DNA of 64,000 bases from Anisus vortex. Its lineage: Eukaryota > Mollusca > Gastropoda > Planorbidae. The stretch covers positions 46,072,215 through 46,136,214 of the forward strand of contig OX421497.1 in NCBI GenBank assembly GCA_949126835.1. Reading direction: 5' to 3'. Shown piece by piece: positions 32,640-44,500 of the stretch (positions within the stretch are counted from its first letter, which is position 1; every line of letters starts with the position of its first letter). The notes under the pieces were generated by a model. That model was given only the letters and a program-made list of their open reading frames with translations, searched no databases and was not told the DNA's origin. Both the position numbers and the translations under genes were made by a program.

Positions 32640-34765
32640 GCCACACACTTGATGGAAAGACTATGAAAGCTAATTGGAATTATGTTCCAACTTGATATGA
32701 AATTGACAGAATAGGATTTAGGACTATTCCTAAATGGAATAACAACCGTTTCCCCTTTTTTAAAGAGGTAAAAAAATGAAAGTCATCCTAGGGTGCCAAA
32801 TATTTTCTCATTCAGCCGCAGCCGCTTTGAAATATTATATTTCCATTAATGGCTTTATATAACGTAATATTTATACATAGTCTAAAAGCTATAATTTAAG
32901 CTACGGTACGGTATGTATAAGTCTTTTTCCTTTCAGTAATGGGTAGACTAAGCCTATAGCTTGTACACAAAAAATGTTGTTCTGTAAACAAATTCAATAA
33001 GGGCTCTATTAAATTTATATTAAAATATTATTATTAACACAGTCAATTACAGCGACATTGACTATTGTATAGTTTAATCTAAGCTACATTTATGTCTAAG
33101 TATAGGGTATTTTATTAGATAACTAACAAGAAGGGATTAAGTCTAAACTAGAAAACCATTAACACTAAATTAATGTAAACGTAGCCTTCTCTTGAGATGA
33201 CAAGACTTCACTGGAGTGTGTGAATCTTGTTAAGTGTTCATGTGTTTTGGACAATTAAGTTATACAGGCTGAGTTGATACCTAGTTTTATAATCAACTTG
33301 GTAGTGGAACAAAGAAACATTTTTCATTCATGTTCTGTTAGGTTACCATCCTCTTTTTACTCATTGGAAACATTTTAAAACCTCTATAATATAAGCTTGT
33401 TTTGTTTAGATATATAAGTGCCTACTAGATTTCCCAAAGAATATTTTATTTATAATTTACCAGTATTATGCATTATTATTTAAAAGTATATCTTTATTAA
33501 ACAACATTCAAATTCAATTATTAAACTTCCAAAAAAAAAACAAACAAAAAAAAAACATAACTTCTTTTAAAAGTTTCATTATATAAAAGCAAATACATTT
33601 ATTGAATGTTTTTCAATAGACAATAGGTTTGATTTATTAATTAAAATAAGCCACAACAACAAATAATAATTTAAAGAAGAAAAATTAGCAAATTAAAAAA
33701 AAATTGACTTAAAACTTATAGGGCCTATACATTATACATACTGGTAATGAGAGACAGACATACATACATAGAATAATAACATATTATAATTCATTCAATG
33801 TGGTCCTGGTTACACTTTCTTAAACATAAAAAGGACAGTAATTTCTTTAATCTTAGCAGTGATGGGCTTTTTAAAATCTAAAGCATTTAAATTACTGGAG
33901 TCAACAAAATCCCACATATTATTAACAGTTTCTAAGAAAACTGCCGTTTGTATTGCTTTATCAGGAAGAACCTTAAGGCTTCAAAATAACTTTAATAACT
34001 TTGCATTATGAATTATATGCCTATATTCCTTTATAATTTTAAAACACTATTTTAGTTTTAAAAGTAAGCTTATTTATTAATGTACCGGTAGCCGTGGCAA
34101 TTTAGTTACCGAGCTACGCGCCTAGGCTATCTTTTCAAATCAGTACCGGCCCGGGTAATTCTTTATATCATATAGGCAAGGTGGCATTCTGTATTGTTGA
34201 AAAGAAAATAGGTAATTAAGTCAAATTTATCTAAAAGAAAGCCTATAATGAAAGATAATATAGGCCCTATGTATATTGTATAATATATTTATGGCATTTA
34301 TGATTATGGTAGGCCTATATATCCTTTCTCATTTTACTATAAATCTAGCGACCGCTGCCTTCCGTAAAAAAAAAAAATGGTGGAATCCGAGCTTCACTTT
34401 TAGTGACTGCGCATAATAATATAAGGATTGCACATTCTGTTCTATACCTATTCTGTGGGTATAACTATAGAAGAATACTTAGATAAAAAAATCAAATATA
34501 GTTTCACAAGGTTATAGTTAGTGCCTAGTTTATAAATATATTGAGAACTGGTAACGTTTGAATCCATCCACTGCGCGCCGTGGATTTAGTTGCATCCTGG
34601 TATTTTCCAACAATCTATTTTTATTTACTTTTGTTTAAATCGTATTGATAACTGGGTGTGGCATAACTAGCCATGCATGACATTGTGTGGAATGGTAAAC
34701 TTTGTGCTAACAGGAAGTGAATCTCTAAACACAAAGAGTCTCGTGACGTTCTGGGTTCGTAAACA
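32640..34765. other. Gene-free AT-rich stretch
   Basis: No exon with splice sites, no ORF and no recognisable transposon. Probably intron between the Cys-rich exon and CUB-A, if those belong to one gene. Confidence 0.5.
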
Positions 34766-34769
34766 AGAT

Positions 34770-34860
34770 TAACATAAGATAAGATGATATTTCTTTATTG
34801 ATACAAACACATAGAGATTTGTATTGATTACAGATGTTTCGTCCTTAAGCATAACTTTTA
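34770..34860 (-). repeat. Rex1-like LINE 3' end fragment
   Basis: Reversed, it reads GTATCAATAAAGAAATATCA followed by TCTTATCTTA, matching the 3' end of the LINE at 48376-49636. Confidence 0.6.
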
Positions 34861-35333
34861 TTTTAAACAAAATAATATAAGTATTTGTATACACGCACAG
34901 AAATATACTTATAAAAATAGCTAAGCACACTTACAATCACACAATATTTATCATGCAAGAAATAGTTCATTAGTAGTCAGCTATTGTATTCTGGCTGACT
35001 TAAGTCTTGACGATATATTTCTTGTTGCGTATGGTAGATTGTATGGCCGGAGGCTGACGTACAATAATTCTTCGTCTGGTGTGCATATTTTTTTTTTGTA
35101 ATGTAGTTGGTATTGCAATATTGTTTCCTTATATAGATATTCAGCCACCCAACTTTACCAACTGACACTGTTGGCGGGTCTGGGTGAGCGAAGCAGATAA
35201 AATATCCACAGACTGTATTCCTCCTCTACGGCCACATTTATTTCGCCTTGTTAGTGTAAAGATAATGTTTATTTGTTGTCATTTTTATCCAAGATGGCGG
35301 TTCGTTCATTAGTATGGACAGTAATGGTTGAAA

Positions 35334-37296
35334 CAGGGGTCGGGAAGCTATGGCTTGCGAGCCAGATGTGGCTCTATTGATGGCTGCATATGGCTCGCAG
35401 ATAAATGTTTAATTATAAAAGATAATGTTTCTTTAGACTCCTTTGATCTACATAATAATTGCATATTAATATTTCATTCTACAAATGAGCTAAAGTCTAC
35501 TGCAGCTCAGCATCAGAAGCGGTAAAGAAAATAAACTCTGCTGACCTAAAAGACAGAAAAATAGCAACCCTACATTCATTGTAATTAAAGGGATATAACT
35601 CTTGCCGTACTTCCAAATGCAACTCCTGCTGCAAGAGTAGCAATGCAAGTGAAGGACATAAATGCGGCAGAGTTTTCTTCTCTCGCTTTGGATGAATTAA
35701 CAGACGTCAGTAATTTATCCCAGTTCAGCGTGGTTGTAAGGTATGTTGTCGGTTATACACTACATGAGGAAAGTCTTGCTGTTTTGTGTATGAAAGGCAC
35801 AACAAGATGGCAGGATTTATTCGAGTCCTTTACTGAGTTCGCTAAAGAAAAAATCTACCGATGGATAAACTTGTTTCGGTGTGCACTAATGGTGCTCCGT
35901 GCATGGTGGGAAAAAACAGAGGATTTGTCGCTCTTAATTGTGAGCATGAAAACAGACGCATCAAAAGCTTTCATTGCATCCTAAATCAGGAGGCGCTTCG
36001 TGCTCAGATGTGTGGCGGGCAGCTTGGTGAGGTGATGTCGCTGGTGGTTCGGGAAGTCAACTTGATTGTTGCCCGAGCATTAAATGGTCGCCAGTTTAAA
36101 GCACTGCTTGATGAGGTTGGGAATAATTATCCTGGATACTTCTGTACAGCAACGTGCTTTGGTTGTCAAGGGCCAAGGGGGAAGGTGCTCGGCCTATTAG
36201 CGGCTTGTCTGAGCGAAAACCGGACTTTTCTTGAAATGAAGAATGCCGAGCATCCCGAGTTAAATGACACTGAGCGGCTCCTGAAGTTCTATTATCTCGT
36301 AGACATGACTGAACATCTAAATCAGCTCAATATGAAAATGCAAGACATTGTAAATACAATTTTATCCCTGCAACAAGAAGTGTTTGCATTTGAAAACAAG
36401 CTAGAACTCTTCATCGCCTACATTGAAACAGGTCGTTTACTATACTTTGAATAAAATTGGAGAGTTCAAAGATACGTGCACATCAAGTGACCCTGCTCAA
36501 TATATTAATCTTTAGCAGCTAGCAGGCTTCACGTCTAATCTCATGCAGTCATTTAAAGTGCGCTTTGGAGAATTCCGCTAGCTCACCCGTCTTTTTAAGT
36601 TCATCACCCATCCACACGAATGTGCAGTGGACAGCACTGACCTGAGTTGCATCATCTGTGTCTCCGTCTGAGACTTTTAGCTCCAAGCTGCTGATCTGAA
36701 GGCCTCACACATTGACATGTGGATGAATAAGTTCAAGTCAACGAACGAAAACTTGAAAAGACTTGCGCGATAGCAATCAGAGTTGGCGAGCCAACACAAG
36801 TGGGCAGAAATGAAAAAAACTTCAACACGCAGACCAGCTGATTTTCAAAACTTGGAACGCGAATCCCGTCACATACCACACACTGCAGCGTGTGAGTATT
36901 GCTGTACAGACCATGTTTGGATCTACATATGCATGCGAGCAGTCTTTCTCACATCTAAAGAACCTTAAGACCAACCTGCGATCACATTTAACGGATGGTC
37001 TCAACGCCTGCATGAAGCTTAACCTCACCACGTATCAACCAGATTACAAAGCCATCAGCAAAGCCATGCAGCACCAGAAGTCGCATTAATGGTATAAAAT
37101 ACTCATTATAATTGATAAGCAACAGCATAACAATGCTATTAATAAGAATTCAGAGCCATCCTTATTGTACTTTTAGTGTTGAAATTATACAAAATGCACA
37201 CATTTACTTTTAAACATAATGTAATGCTCTCACAAAATAACTTTTCAAAATATTTGGTGTTCATGGCTCTCTCAGACAAAAGGTTCCCGACCCCTG
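35334..37296 (+). mobile_element. hAT transposon, degenerate autonomous-type copy
   Basis: The left end CAGGGGTCGGGAAGCTATGG and the right end (read inward CAGGGGTCGGGAACCTTTTG) are inverted repeats. The 8-bp flanks (GGTTGAAA and GTTAAAAA) agree only partly. It contains transposase remnants on the plus strand over most of its length. Confidence 0.82.
35643..37089 (+). pseudogene. hAT transposase remnant (GTF2IRD2/ZBED-like)
   Basis: Pieces in order: 35643-35984 (FSSLALDELTDVSNLSQFSV, the hAT catalytic-core start), 35861-36454 (VCTNGAPCMVGKNRGFVAL, HCILNQEALRAQ, typical of ZBED5/GTF2IRD2-like transposases), and 36892-37089 (FGSTYACEQSFSHLKNLKTN, the C-terminal dimerisation motif). Frameshifts separate them and the BED-finger N-terminus is missing. 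Not functional. Confidence 0.85.
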
Positions 37297-37299
37297 GTT

Positions 37300-38080
37300 A
37301 AAAAAACATCACACGCAATTAAGCAAGGTTTTAAAATACAATCTATTCTTTTAAGATTTATATACTTTCAGCCGTCGTCTGTACAAAACTTACAATTAAA
37401 GCCACTGATGAATGAATGATGAAGCGAAACTGTGCCTATCTCTCTGTCTTTATCGCTTCTGTATTTAACACTTAAATGCATTTAGCACTGGCATTGAATC
37501 ATATTTACGTACATATATATATATATCGTGCTTATTATCATTTTTATCAATGTTTTAAATGATGTCTGGGATTAAGTGACTGGGAATTAAATGACCTGTC
37601 ACTAGCCATAGTTGCTCCTTGTCCATCGTGGTCAGTAGATACTATGTCACCCCAGGCCTGTGTGAGGTTACCTGCCTGCACTCACACAACGCCCTCCCCT
37701 CAAGGAAACGATCACCTAAACCAGATTTGCAAGTACCTACGTTAAGCAAAGAAACCCCACCAACTATGACCCTGTCACATATTAAAAAGATTCCTGATTT
37801 TTCAAACGTAATACAAATACATCATCTAGATATGACTAATGTTAGAAAAAAAAAGGAGTTGGGGGAGGGGGCCCAGAAAAGATCTCGTACCGGCACCTTT
37901 TTTTTCTCTCGAGGGCCCTGGTGTTAGTAGATTAACCAAAAAAATGTGAGTGCTGGGTTAGGTTCGCCGTGCATGCCTAATCGTTAAGAATTGTTAATAC
38001 ATCCTATAGTAAAGTTTGCTAACCATTAAGTTTATGACACAGCTCAGTATATATCCTACGCTTGTTTGATATGATTTTAG
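37300..38080. other. Intergenic or intronic stretch
   Basis: No supported gene. The 102-codon frame at 37619-37927 has no domain or splice evidence. The block homologous to 60492 onward (start of the CUB exon duplication) begins at about 37920. Confidence 0.5.
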
Positions 38081-38210
38081 ACTGCTCCAATGACATATTT
38101 GGTGGGCCTGGCACATCCGGTTATATTGTCAGTGCTGATGACATGAACTCCCCGGGACATATGTGCACATGGAACATTACAGGCACCAACAACTCTTACA
38201 TAATGTTATT
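38081..38210 (+). CDS. CUB gene: CUB-A exon 1
   Basis: Acceptor TGATATGATTTTAG and donor GTAAGT; 130 bp, phase 1 in, phase 2 out. It encodes the first half of a CUB domain: DCSNDIFGGPGTSGYIVSAD, then CTWNITG and YIMLL, with both Cys of the first CUB disulfide. It joins exon 2 at 40115 to make one roughly 110-residue domain. CUB domains bind proteins or glycans in secreted and membrane proteins; this is one of four visible in the gene (A, B, A', B'), all separated by phase-1 introns, the classic arrangement for exon shuffling and duplication. The gene's start and end lie outside what can be assigned. Confidence 0.87.
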
Positions 38211-38387
38211 GTAAGTATAATGAGTGTTATATGTGTCAATTAGAACGGTACAGTCTAAATATTGCACATTTAGATTTATTTTTATAATTCATTGATAGCT
38301 ATTTATTTATGATTAATTCTGGATTAAAGATTATTCGTATATACAAATATATTCTCGTAGTCTCTAAATATAAATATTGATAGTGCG

Positions 38388-39396
38388 CAGTGGCGTATCC
38401 GAGGGGATGCAGGGATGCTTACCGCACCGGGTGACACCCTCTCAGGGTGATAAAGTGGTGACACAGACAAAGTTAGACGCCTTAAGTTTTTTTTTGCACG
38501 CAAACGGAGTCAATTAGTGGAGCATGCTATTGAATAAGCACGTTTAAAATCAGACCAACATGAGATTTCCCTATGAATAAGATTAAGATTCAAGAAGATA
38601 ATGGCATGGGAAAAATTAAGAGATGCTGGAATTTCAATGCAATAAGAAAGCAATAGGGAGATGCTAGAGTTTATTGATCACTTTCGTTCTGAACTCCATA
38701 TCAGATCAACAGCGTTTAAGGAAGTTGCATATATGTTTGAGGCTGTTCAGCCCAAGATTCTACTGTCAGCAAGTGAAGAATACCTATTGGTGTCCGTTCC
38801 CAAATTAACCTCTTTCTACTATGAGCTATCCGAAGATGAGCTCTCAAAAGATATACCACGGCCTAGACGACACCTAAAAGCAGCTGATATTGACCTTAAA
38901 AAGCCATGGACTGGTCAGTATTAGATATTTTGAAATTCATAGCTAAATGGGATTTCATAGAATCTCTTTCAACACTCTCGCTAGGCCTTGAATTATTTCT
39001 AACGGTATGTGTGTCTGTGGCTTCATGTGAACGGAGCTTTTCAAAACTAAAGCTTATAAAATCTTTGTACGCGCCACCATGGACCATAGAACAATCAAGA
39101 CTTGCTGATATGGCTATGATATCGATTGAAAAGGATACTGTGAATGATATAGATTTTGATGAGGTGATTGATAAGTTTGCAGTTTTGAAGAGCAGGAAAG
39201 GAAAAATTTAAATAAAGTACTTTAAATGTAAAAATAACTAACCGTACGGTTGTTTCAGTTGCTTATTGCTTTTACTTTCTAATATTAAATGAATATTTTT
39301 TGGGTCATATTTGAGGCTTATTGTCGTAGGCGGAGGGGGGGGGGTGACACCCAAAGTTTACGCCACCGGATGACACCAGCATTCGTTACGCCACTG
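38388..39396 (+). mobile_element. hAT element in the CUB-A intron
   Basis: Ends CAGTGGCGTATCC and (inverted) CAGTGGCGTAACG; flanks ATAGTGCG and CTATTGCG match at 6 of 8. The paralogous intron near 60950 has the uninterrupted target (CTAGTACGCATTT), showing insertion after the exon-block duplication or loss-free absence there. It carries transposase scraps at 38661-38924 and 38906-39211, the latter with the hAT dimerisation motif CERSFSKLKLIKS. About 1 kb, non-autonomous. Confidence 0.85.
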
Positions 39397-40114
39397 CTAT
39401 TGCGCATTTTCTTTCCCTGTTTGATAATTTTGGGAATATTCATTCTAGCACTTTCTGCAATCAAACCTATATAAGGTGACAGGGGGGTTTATTTAGTTGT
39501 TGTTTTGAAGAGTGATATAGAAGTAATTTATTACCCCAGTCACTGTTAAAAGGTTATCGAGTGGCTCAATTGATCTAGACTTTAGGGCCTAGACAGAAGA
39601 CAGAACACTTCGGAAATTACTATACGCATCAAATATACAGCTCTACCATTGCACCAAAAATAAACATTATAACTATTTTTTAAAATAATTTTGTTATAAC
39701 GTATCGCTGGTACAATAAAATACTAAAAGCGAGTACAATATAAAATACTAAACTTGATTACTAAATAAAAGACTAAATTGACCAGAAATTGAAATACTAA
39801 AAGCGTGTTAAAAAAAATACTAAACGTGTGAAAAAAAATTTAAGCCTCAATATTTCTTAAAATTTTCTTAAATTATTATTAAAAAAAGGAACATACTTAG
39901 TATATTATTTTAATGTTAAACGCTGTATGATTGTATTCGTATTGCTGTAGTCGGTGTTATAAAGAATAAAATCGGACCTAAGTTTTGAGATTAATTCTTT
40001 CAACATCTGGGGAATAGTGCTTTTGTGATCTGGTGTCAAATTGCGTTCTGAAATTTAGAAACACAATTTTTTTTCTAGATAAATTTAGTCTATGTTTTAA
40101 ACCTTTTTCTCCAG

Positions 40115-40314
40115 AATATTTGACATCGACAAGAGTAGCTCTGGGATAGATTTTCTAGAAGTAAAATCTGACGAAATGTACTTGGTGAACAAGACTTGGC
40201 CAATGATTAACTCCACTGAATGGCTGGTAGCTTCTAAGGCTGAACATATGACTGTAAACTATGGTACCACGTTCAAAGGTTATAGAGGATTTAAGGCGAT
40301 CTACAACATACTTG
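40115..40314 (+). CDS. CUB gene: CUB-A exon 2
   Basis: Acceptor TTTTTCTCCAG, donor G|GTAAGA; 200 bp, phase 2 in, phase 1 out. It encodes the second half of CUB-A (IFDIDKSSSGIDFLEVKS, MTVNYGTTFKGYRGFKAIYN), with the usual FL-V-S strand and F-A-Y end. It has no Cys, so the second CUB disulfide is missing. The exit G joins GT at 54120 to give Gly in CUB-B. Confidence 0.87.
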
Positions 40315-40412
40315 GTAAGATGGGCCTTGAAAGTTCAAACTGTACGTTGGACATACAAGGTCGTTCGATGTACATCACTAGTCCAATCTATTTGTTGGAT
40401 GTAGTCAATTAG
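40315..40412 (+). other. Open extension past the CUB-A exon 2 donor (possible intron-retention terminus)
   Basis: Reading through the donor adds about 32 residues (GKMGLESSNCTLDIQGRSMY and onward) to a TAG. The paralogous stretch at 61806-61903 encodes exactly the same residues; the three base differences between the copies are all synonymous. This may be an alternative short terminus. Confidence 0.4.
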
Positions 40413-40428
40413 TATAATCTATATGTAG

Positions 40429-41102
40429 TGTCATGTATATTGTTTTTCCAAGAATTGGAACACGCAATGTTTATTCTCCTCTCTCTCTCTTTTCTTACTA
40501 CACGCGATATTAGGACGTTTAGTAGGAAAACGAAAGGTTCTAGGTAATGCTGGGATTCTGTGTTGATCTCAAATTCTCAGAGTCTGGGAACGACTCATTA
40601 TTTAATAGGGGAAGTTCCTATCGTTTTTGTTATGAGTTTTGTAATGATACCATGATTTTCACCCCTACTGATAATGGGTCTATCCCTTGCACCACTCGGA
40701 TAGTATTTAATGATTTGTTTTGTCTGAAAGACGGAGAGTTTCAAAATATGTTCCTTTGAACGTTTGTGTTTGCACTATTTTATTCTAACTGTACATAATA
40801 GATATATTGTATATATTGAACATACCACCTGAAATAAACTATCAACAACAGTTACACTGAAGCTTCTTTGTCAAGTTACTATCCTATTGTGTTGTATACA
40901 TTACTATAAGATTTATCTACTACCATAATTTACAAGAGAGGAAATGTTGGAATACAAATACTGAATTTGTGCCCAGGACTATAAGAAGAGTTCGTGTAAT
41001 ACTGAAACATAAATACTAATAATTAAAGTCTCCCCTAGGACTAACGAGAATTATCAGCAAGATCTACACAGCTCTGGCCACAAGGGGATTGTGGACGTAA
41101 CA
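40429..41102 (+). repeat. Left LTR of Gypsy element 2
   Basis: TGTCATGTAT start, GACGTAACA end. It contains a CT microsatellite, several AATAAA-like strings, and a 70-codon Cys-containing ORF (40547-40759) that is duplicated in the right LTR and is probably chance. Confidence 0.93.
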
Positions 41103-41104
41103 AA

Positions 41105-41284
41105 ATTTGGGGGCTCGTCCGGGATATTTGAGTTCTACTTTTCCTGACCTAGGATTGACAAGATTTGGTGGTCTCGTTCGGTAGATTTGAGTTCTACTTT
41201 TCTTGATCTACGATTGGAAAAAAATTTGTTGATCTCGTCTGGAAAATTTGAGTTATATTTTTTCCTGACCTATAAATATTTTGT
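41105..41284 (+). repeat. Three tandem 60-bp leader units, each with a PBS-like start
   Basis: Units begin at 41105, 41164 and 41224 with ATTTGGGGGCTCGTCCGG, TTTGGTGGTCTCGTTCGG and ATTTGTTGATCTCGTCTGG, each followed by ATTTGAGTT and CTTTTC/TTTTTTCCTGA words. Only the first keeps the full primer-binding sequence. Confidence 0.75.
41108..41125 (+). promoter_or_regulatory. Primer-binding site, tRNA-Pro type
   Basis: TGGGGGCTCGTCCGGGAT, five bases after the left LTR, is identical to the tRNA-Pro primer-binding site familiar from gammaretroviruses. It primes minus-strand DNA synthesis. Confidence 0.85.
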
Positions 41285-41521
41285 GACATTAGTAGTACTG
41301 AGAGCGGCATATTTGTGTTTCGTTTTCAGGACTGTGAAACTATTCTTTTTAAAAAGAGGAGAGAACTGGTTTGCGTTTTTATTCCTTGGGAAGTGTGAAG
41401 ATTCCACGAAGTGTTTAATATTATATTGTGCAAATTTCTGGACAAATCGTAAGTTGGAACTTTATATTTTATTATACAAGATATACTACTCTACTATAAC
41501 AAATATCTCGAACGCTATACT

Positions 41522-44500
41522 ATGGCTTCGAATATATCAAGTGAGGAACTTAATGCCATGTCATTTGCTGAACTAAAAGAATTAGCTGAGTCCTTTGGGA
41601 TTGAGGCAGGACAGGCAAGACCTAATCGTAATCGTTTGACCAAAGAAATTATGACATGTTTGAACGGGCAGAATGCCATGAACACTGGTAGTGTAGTTGA
41701 AGTGGGACAGAACGATATCAATGAAGGTTATGTAGCTCCCAGTGGGGGCGAGGTAATTGCCCACGGAGACGAGGTAAGAAATATGTCATCTAGATCATCA
41801 AACAATGATGAAGATGAAGGGTTGAGTGAAAACCTAAAATTCCAATTAGCTATGAAGAGAATGGAATTGGAAAGATTTAGGATAGAAAATGAAAGAATTA
41901 GGATAGAAACTGAAAGGGAAAATGAAAGAATTAGGATAGAAACTGAAAGCAGAGAAAGGATAGAGATGGCACGCATGAATAGACCTGACCATCGTAGGGA
42001 CAGCAATGGTATGAATATTAGCGCAATGAAGCAACACTTGCCTATATTCAGAGAAGAAGATGTTCAAGATTTCTTTTTGCTTTTTGAGAGGATAGCTGTA
42101 GATTATCAGTTCCCTGATGATAAGATGGCTTTATTGTTAAGGTCAACTCTCAACAAAGGAAAAGCATTGGACGTAGTGTTGAGTTTAACACCCGAGGAAA
42201 TAAATGACTATGAAGTAATCAAAGATAGGGTGCTAAAAAGTTATTCCCTGACACCAGAAAAATATAGAAAGCTATTTAGAGACAGAAAGAAGGCATATGA
42301 TCAAACTCATGTAGACTTTTTGAGACAAAAGGAGAAAATGTTAGAACAGTGGCTAAGGTCACAGAATGTAAGTGAGTTTGATAAACTCAAGAACCTAATA
42401 TTGTTTGAGGAATTCAATGATTGTATTCGAGTGGATATTAAAACCCACATCTCAGACCGAGGGGTTGAAGATGTGCATGAAGCTGCTAGATTGGCAGATA
42501 ACTATGCCATAATTCACGCCAGCATAAAGCCATATTATGCTGACAAACCCAAAGTGCACAAACCAGAGCCCAAGGAGGCTAGTAAACCAAAAGAGACAAG
42601 TGAAAACAATAATAAGAACAGCGGTGTAAATAATAATAGTAACTTAGTTCATTTCAGGAAGCAGACAGATGTAAATAAAGCAAAGGTGGTATGTTTCAAT
42701 TGCAAGAAAGAGGGCCACATGAAGAAAGATTGTTGGATCCTTACCAAGAAGCAAGGTGCTATTCTACACTGTGCCAGAGTGCAGAAAGATAGCAAGCAGA
42801 CAGAAGAAGTGTGCAACACAGGGTCAAGAAACTCAAAAGAAATGCGGCCGGCATCGCCCATAGTTGTGGAGTCGATGGTTTTTGAGAACAGTCTATCTAA
42901 GGTAAAAGAGAATAGCTGTACTCAATCTATTATGCTTTCAGAAGGCCGTGAGGAACAGATGGTTCCTGAAGTCCCGGAAGAGGACGACCTATCCGATTTT
43001 CGACCCTTTGTCTACGAGGGGACAGTGTCGACAGAAGTCGATGTACTCAGCAAGAAGAAAATACAGATATTACGTGACACGGGCTCTGCTGTCAGCGTGA
43101 TCCTGGAGGGCAGTGTGCCGTTAACGGATGCCACCAGTACCGGTGAGTCTGTTGTGCTGAGGGGTGCTAGTATGGAGGCTGTGGAAGCTCCACTGCACAG
43201 AATAAAACTCGAGTCGGATATTTTTACAGGTAACATCGTAGTGGGAGTGTGGCGCGCACTACCCGTCAAAGGCGTTTCCATGATATTAGGAAATGACATT
43301 ATGGGCGGCAGAGTCACTGTCGAGCCCATGGTTAAAGTGTTGGAGACAAAGATGGCGGAGGACAAAAACCTACGTCCTGCCAATGAACGCCCAACATGTG
43401 CACTGACAAGAGCAATGCAGAAAAAGAAGTCGGTAAAGACTCCTGCTACGCCGTGTAGTGCAACGAAAGATGTGCTTGTCTGTTCTGAAGACACACATGC
43501 GAATGAAACAGTGATAACAGAAACACCTGACATCGATTTAAGTGCTACGTTCTTTGCTGAACTAACAACTGGTGATGCAACCGAGAACGATAACATTTTG
43601 TCACCAAAGCAGAAATTGGTGAAAGAACAATTGAATGACGAAGTAATAATGCAACTCAAAATGAAAGCTGTTGATGAAAAGACTGCAGATGCAATGGCGG
43701 AATGTTTCTACATAAAAGATGAAGTGTTGATGAGAAAGTCGAAACCGCTCAACTCAGGTACAAACGAGTGGGACAGTATTCACCAGATTGTAATACCTAA
43801 GTGCTATCGTCAAGATATACTGCGTATGGCGCATGATCTTCCTTTCGCTGGTCACATGGGAGTCCGAAAAACGCACCACCGTATCCTCCCTTACTTCTAC
43901 TGGCCAGGACTGAGAAGAGATGTCGAACAATACTGCAAGACTTGCCACGTATGCCAAATGGTAGGACGTCCTAACCAACGAATTCCTGTCGCTCCACTCC
44001 AGCCGATACCAGCGTTCGACGAACCATTCAGTCATATACTCATTGATTGCGTGGGCCCGTTGCCGAAAACAAAAGCCGGTTTTCAATACCTGCTCACAGT
44101 CATGTGTTCATCCACTCGCTTCCCGGAAGCCATTCCGTTGCGGAACATAACAACAGTGAAGGTGGTAGACGCCCTGACAAATTTCTTCACACGTTATGGC
44201 CTACCGAAGACAGTACAGTCCGACCAGGGGACTAACTTTACTTCGAACATTTTCAAACAAGTCATGGAACAATTAGGGATGAGCCATAGGCTATCAAGTG
44301 CCTATCATCCTGAGAGCCAGGGAGCTCTGGAAAGGTTTCATCAGACATTAAAATCGATGCTTAAAAAGTACTGTTATGAAAACGAGAAAGACTGGGATAA
44401 GGGTGTGCCTTATGTACTGTTCGCTGCAAGGGAGGCCACTCAGGAATCCCTGGGGTTTAGCCCATTCGAACTTGTGTATGGACACTCAGTCAGAGGTCCG

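Noticed and set aside
37619..37927. 102-codon ORF before the CUB exons
   Set aside because: No domain, signal peptide or splice evidence, and the end overlaps low-complexity sequence.
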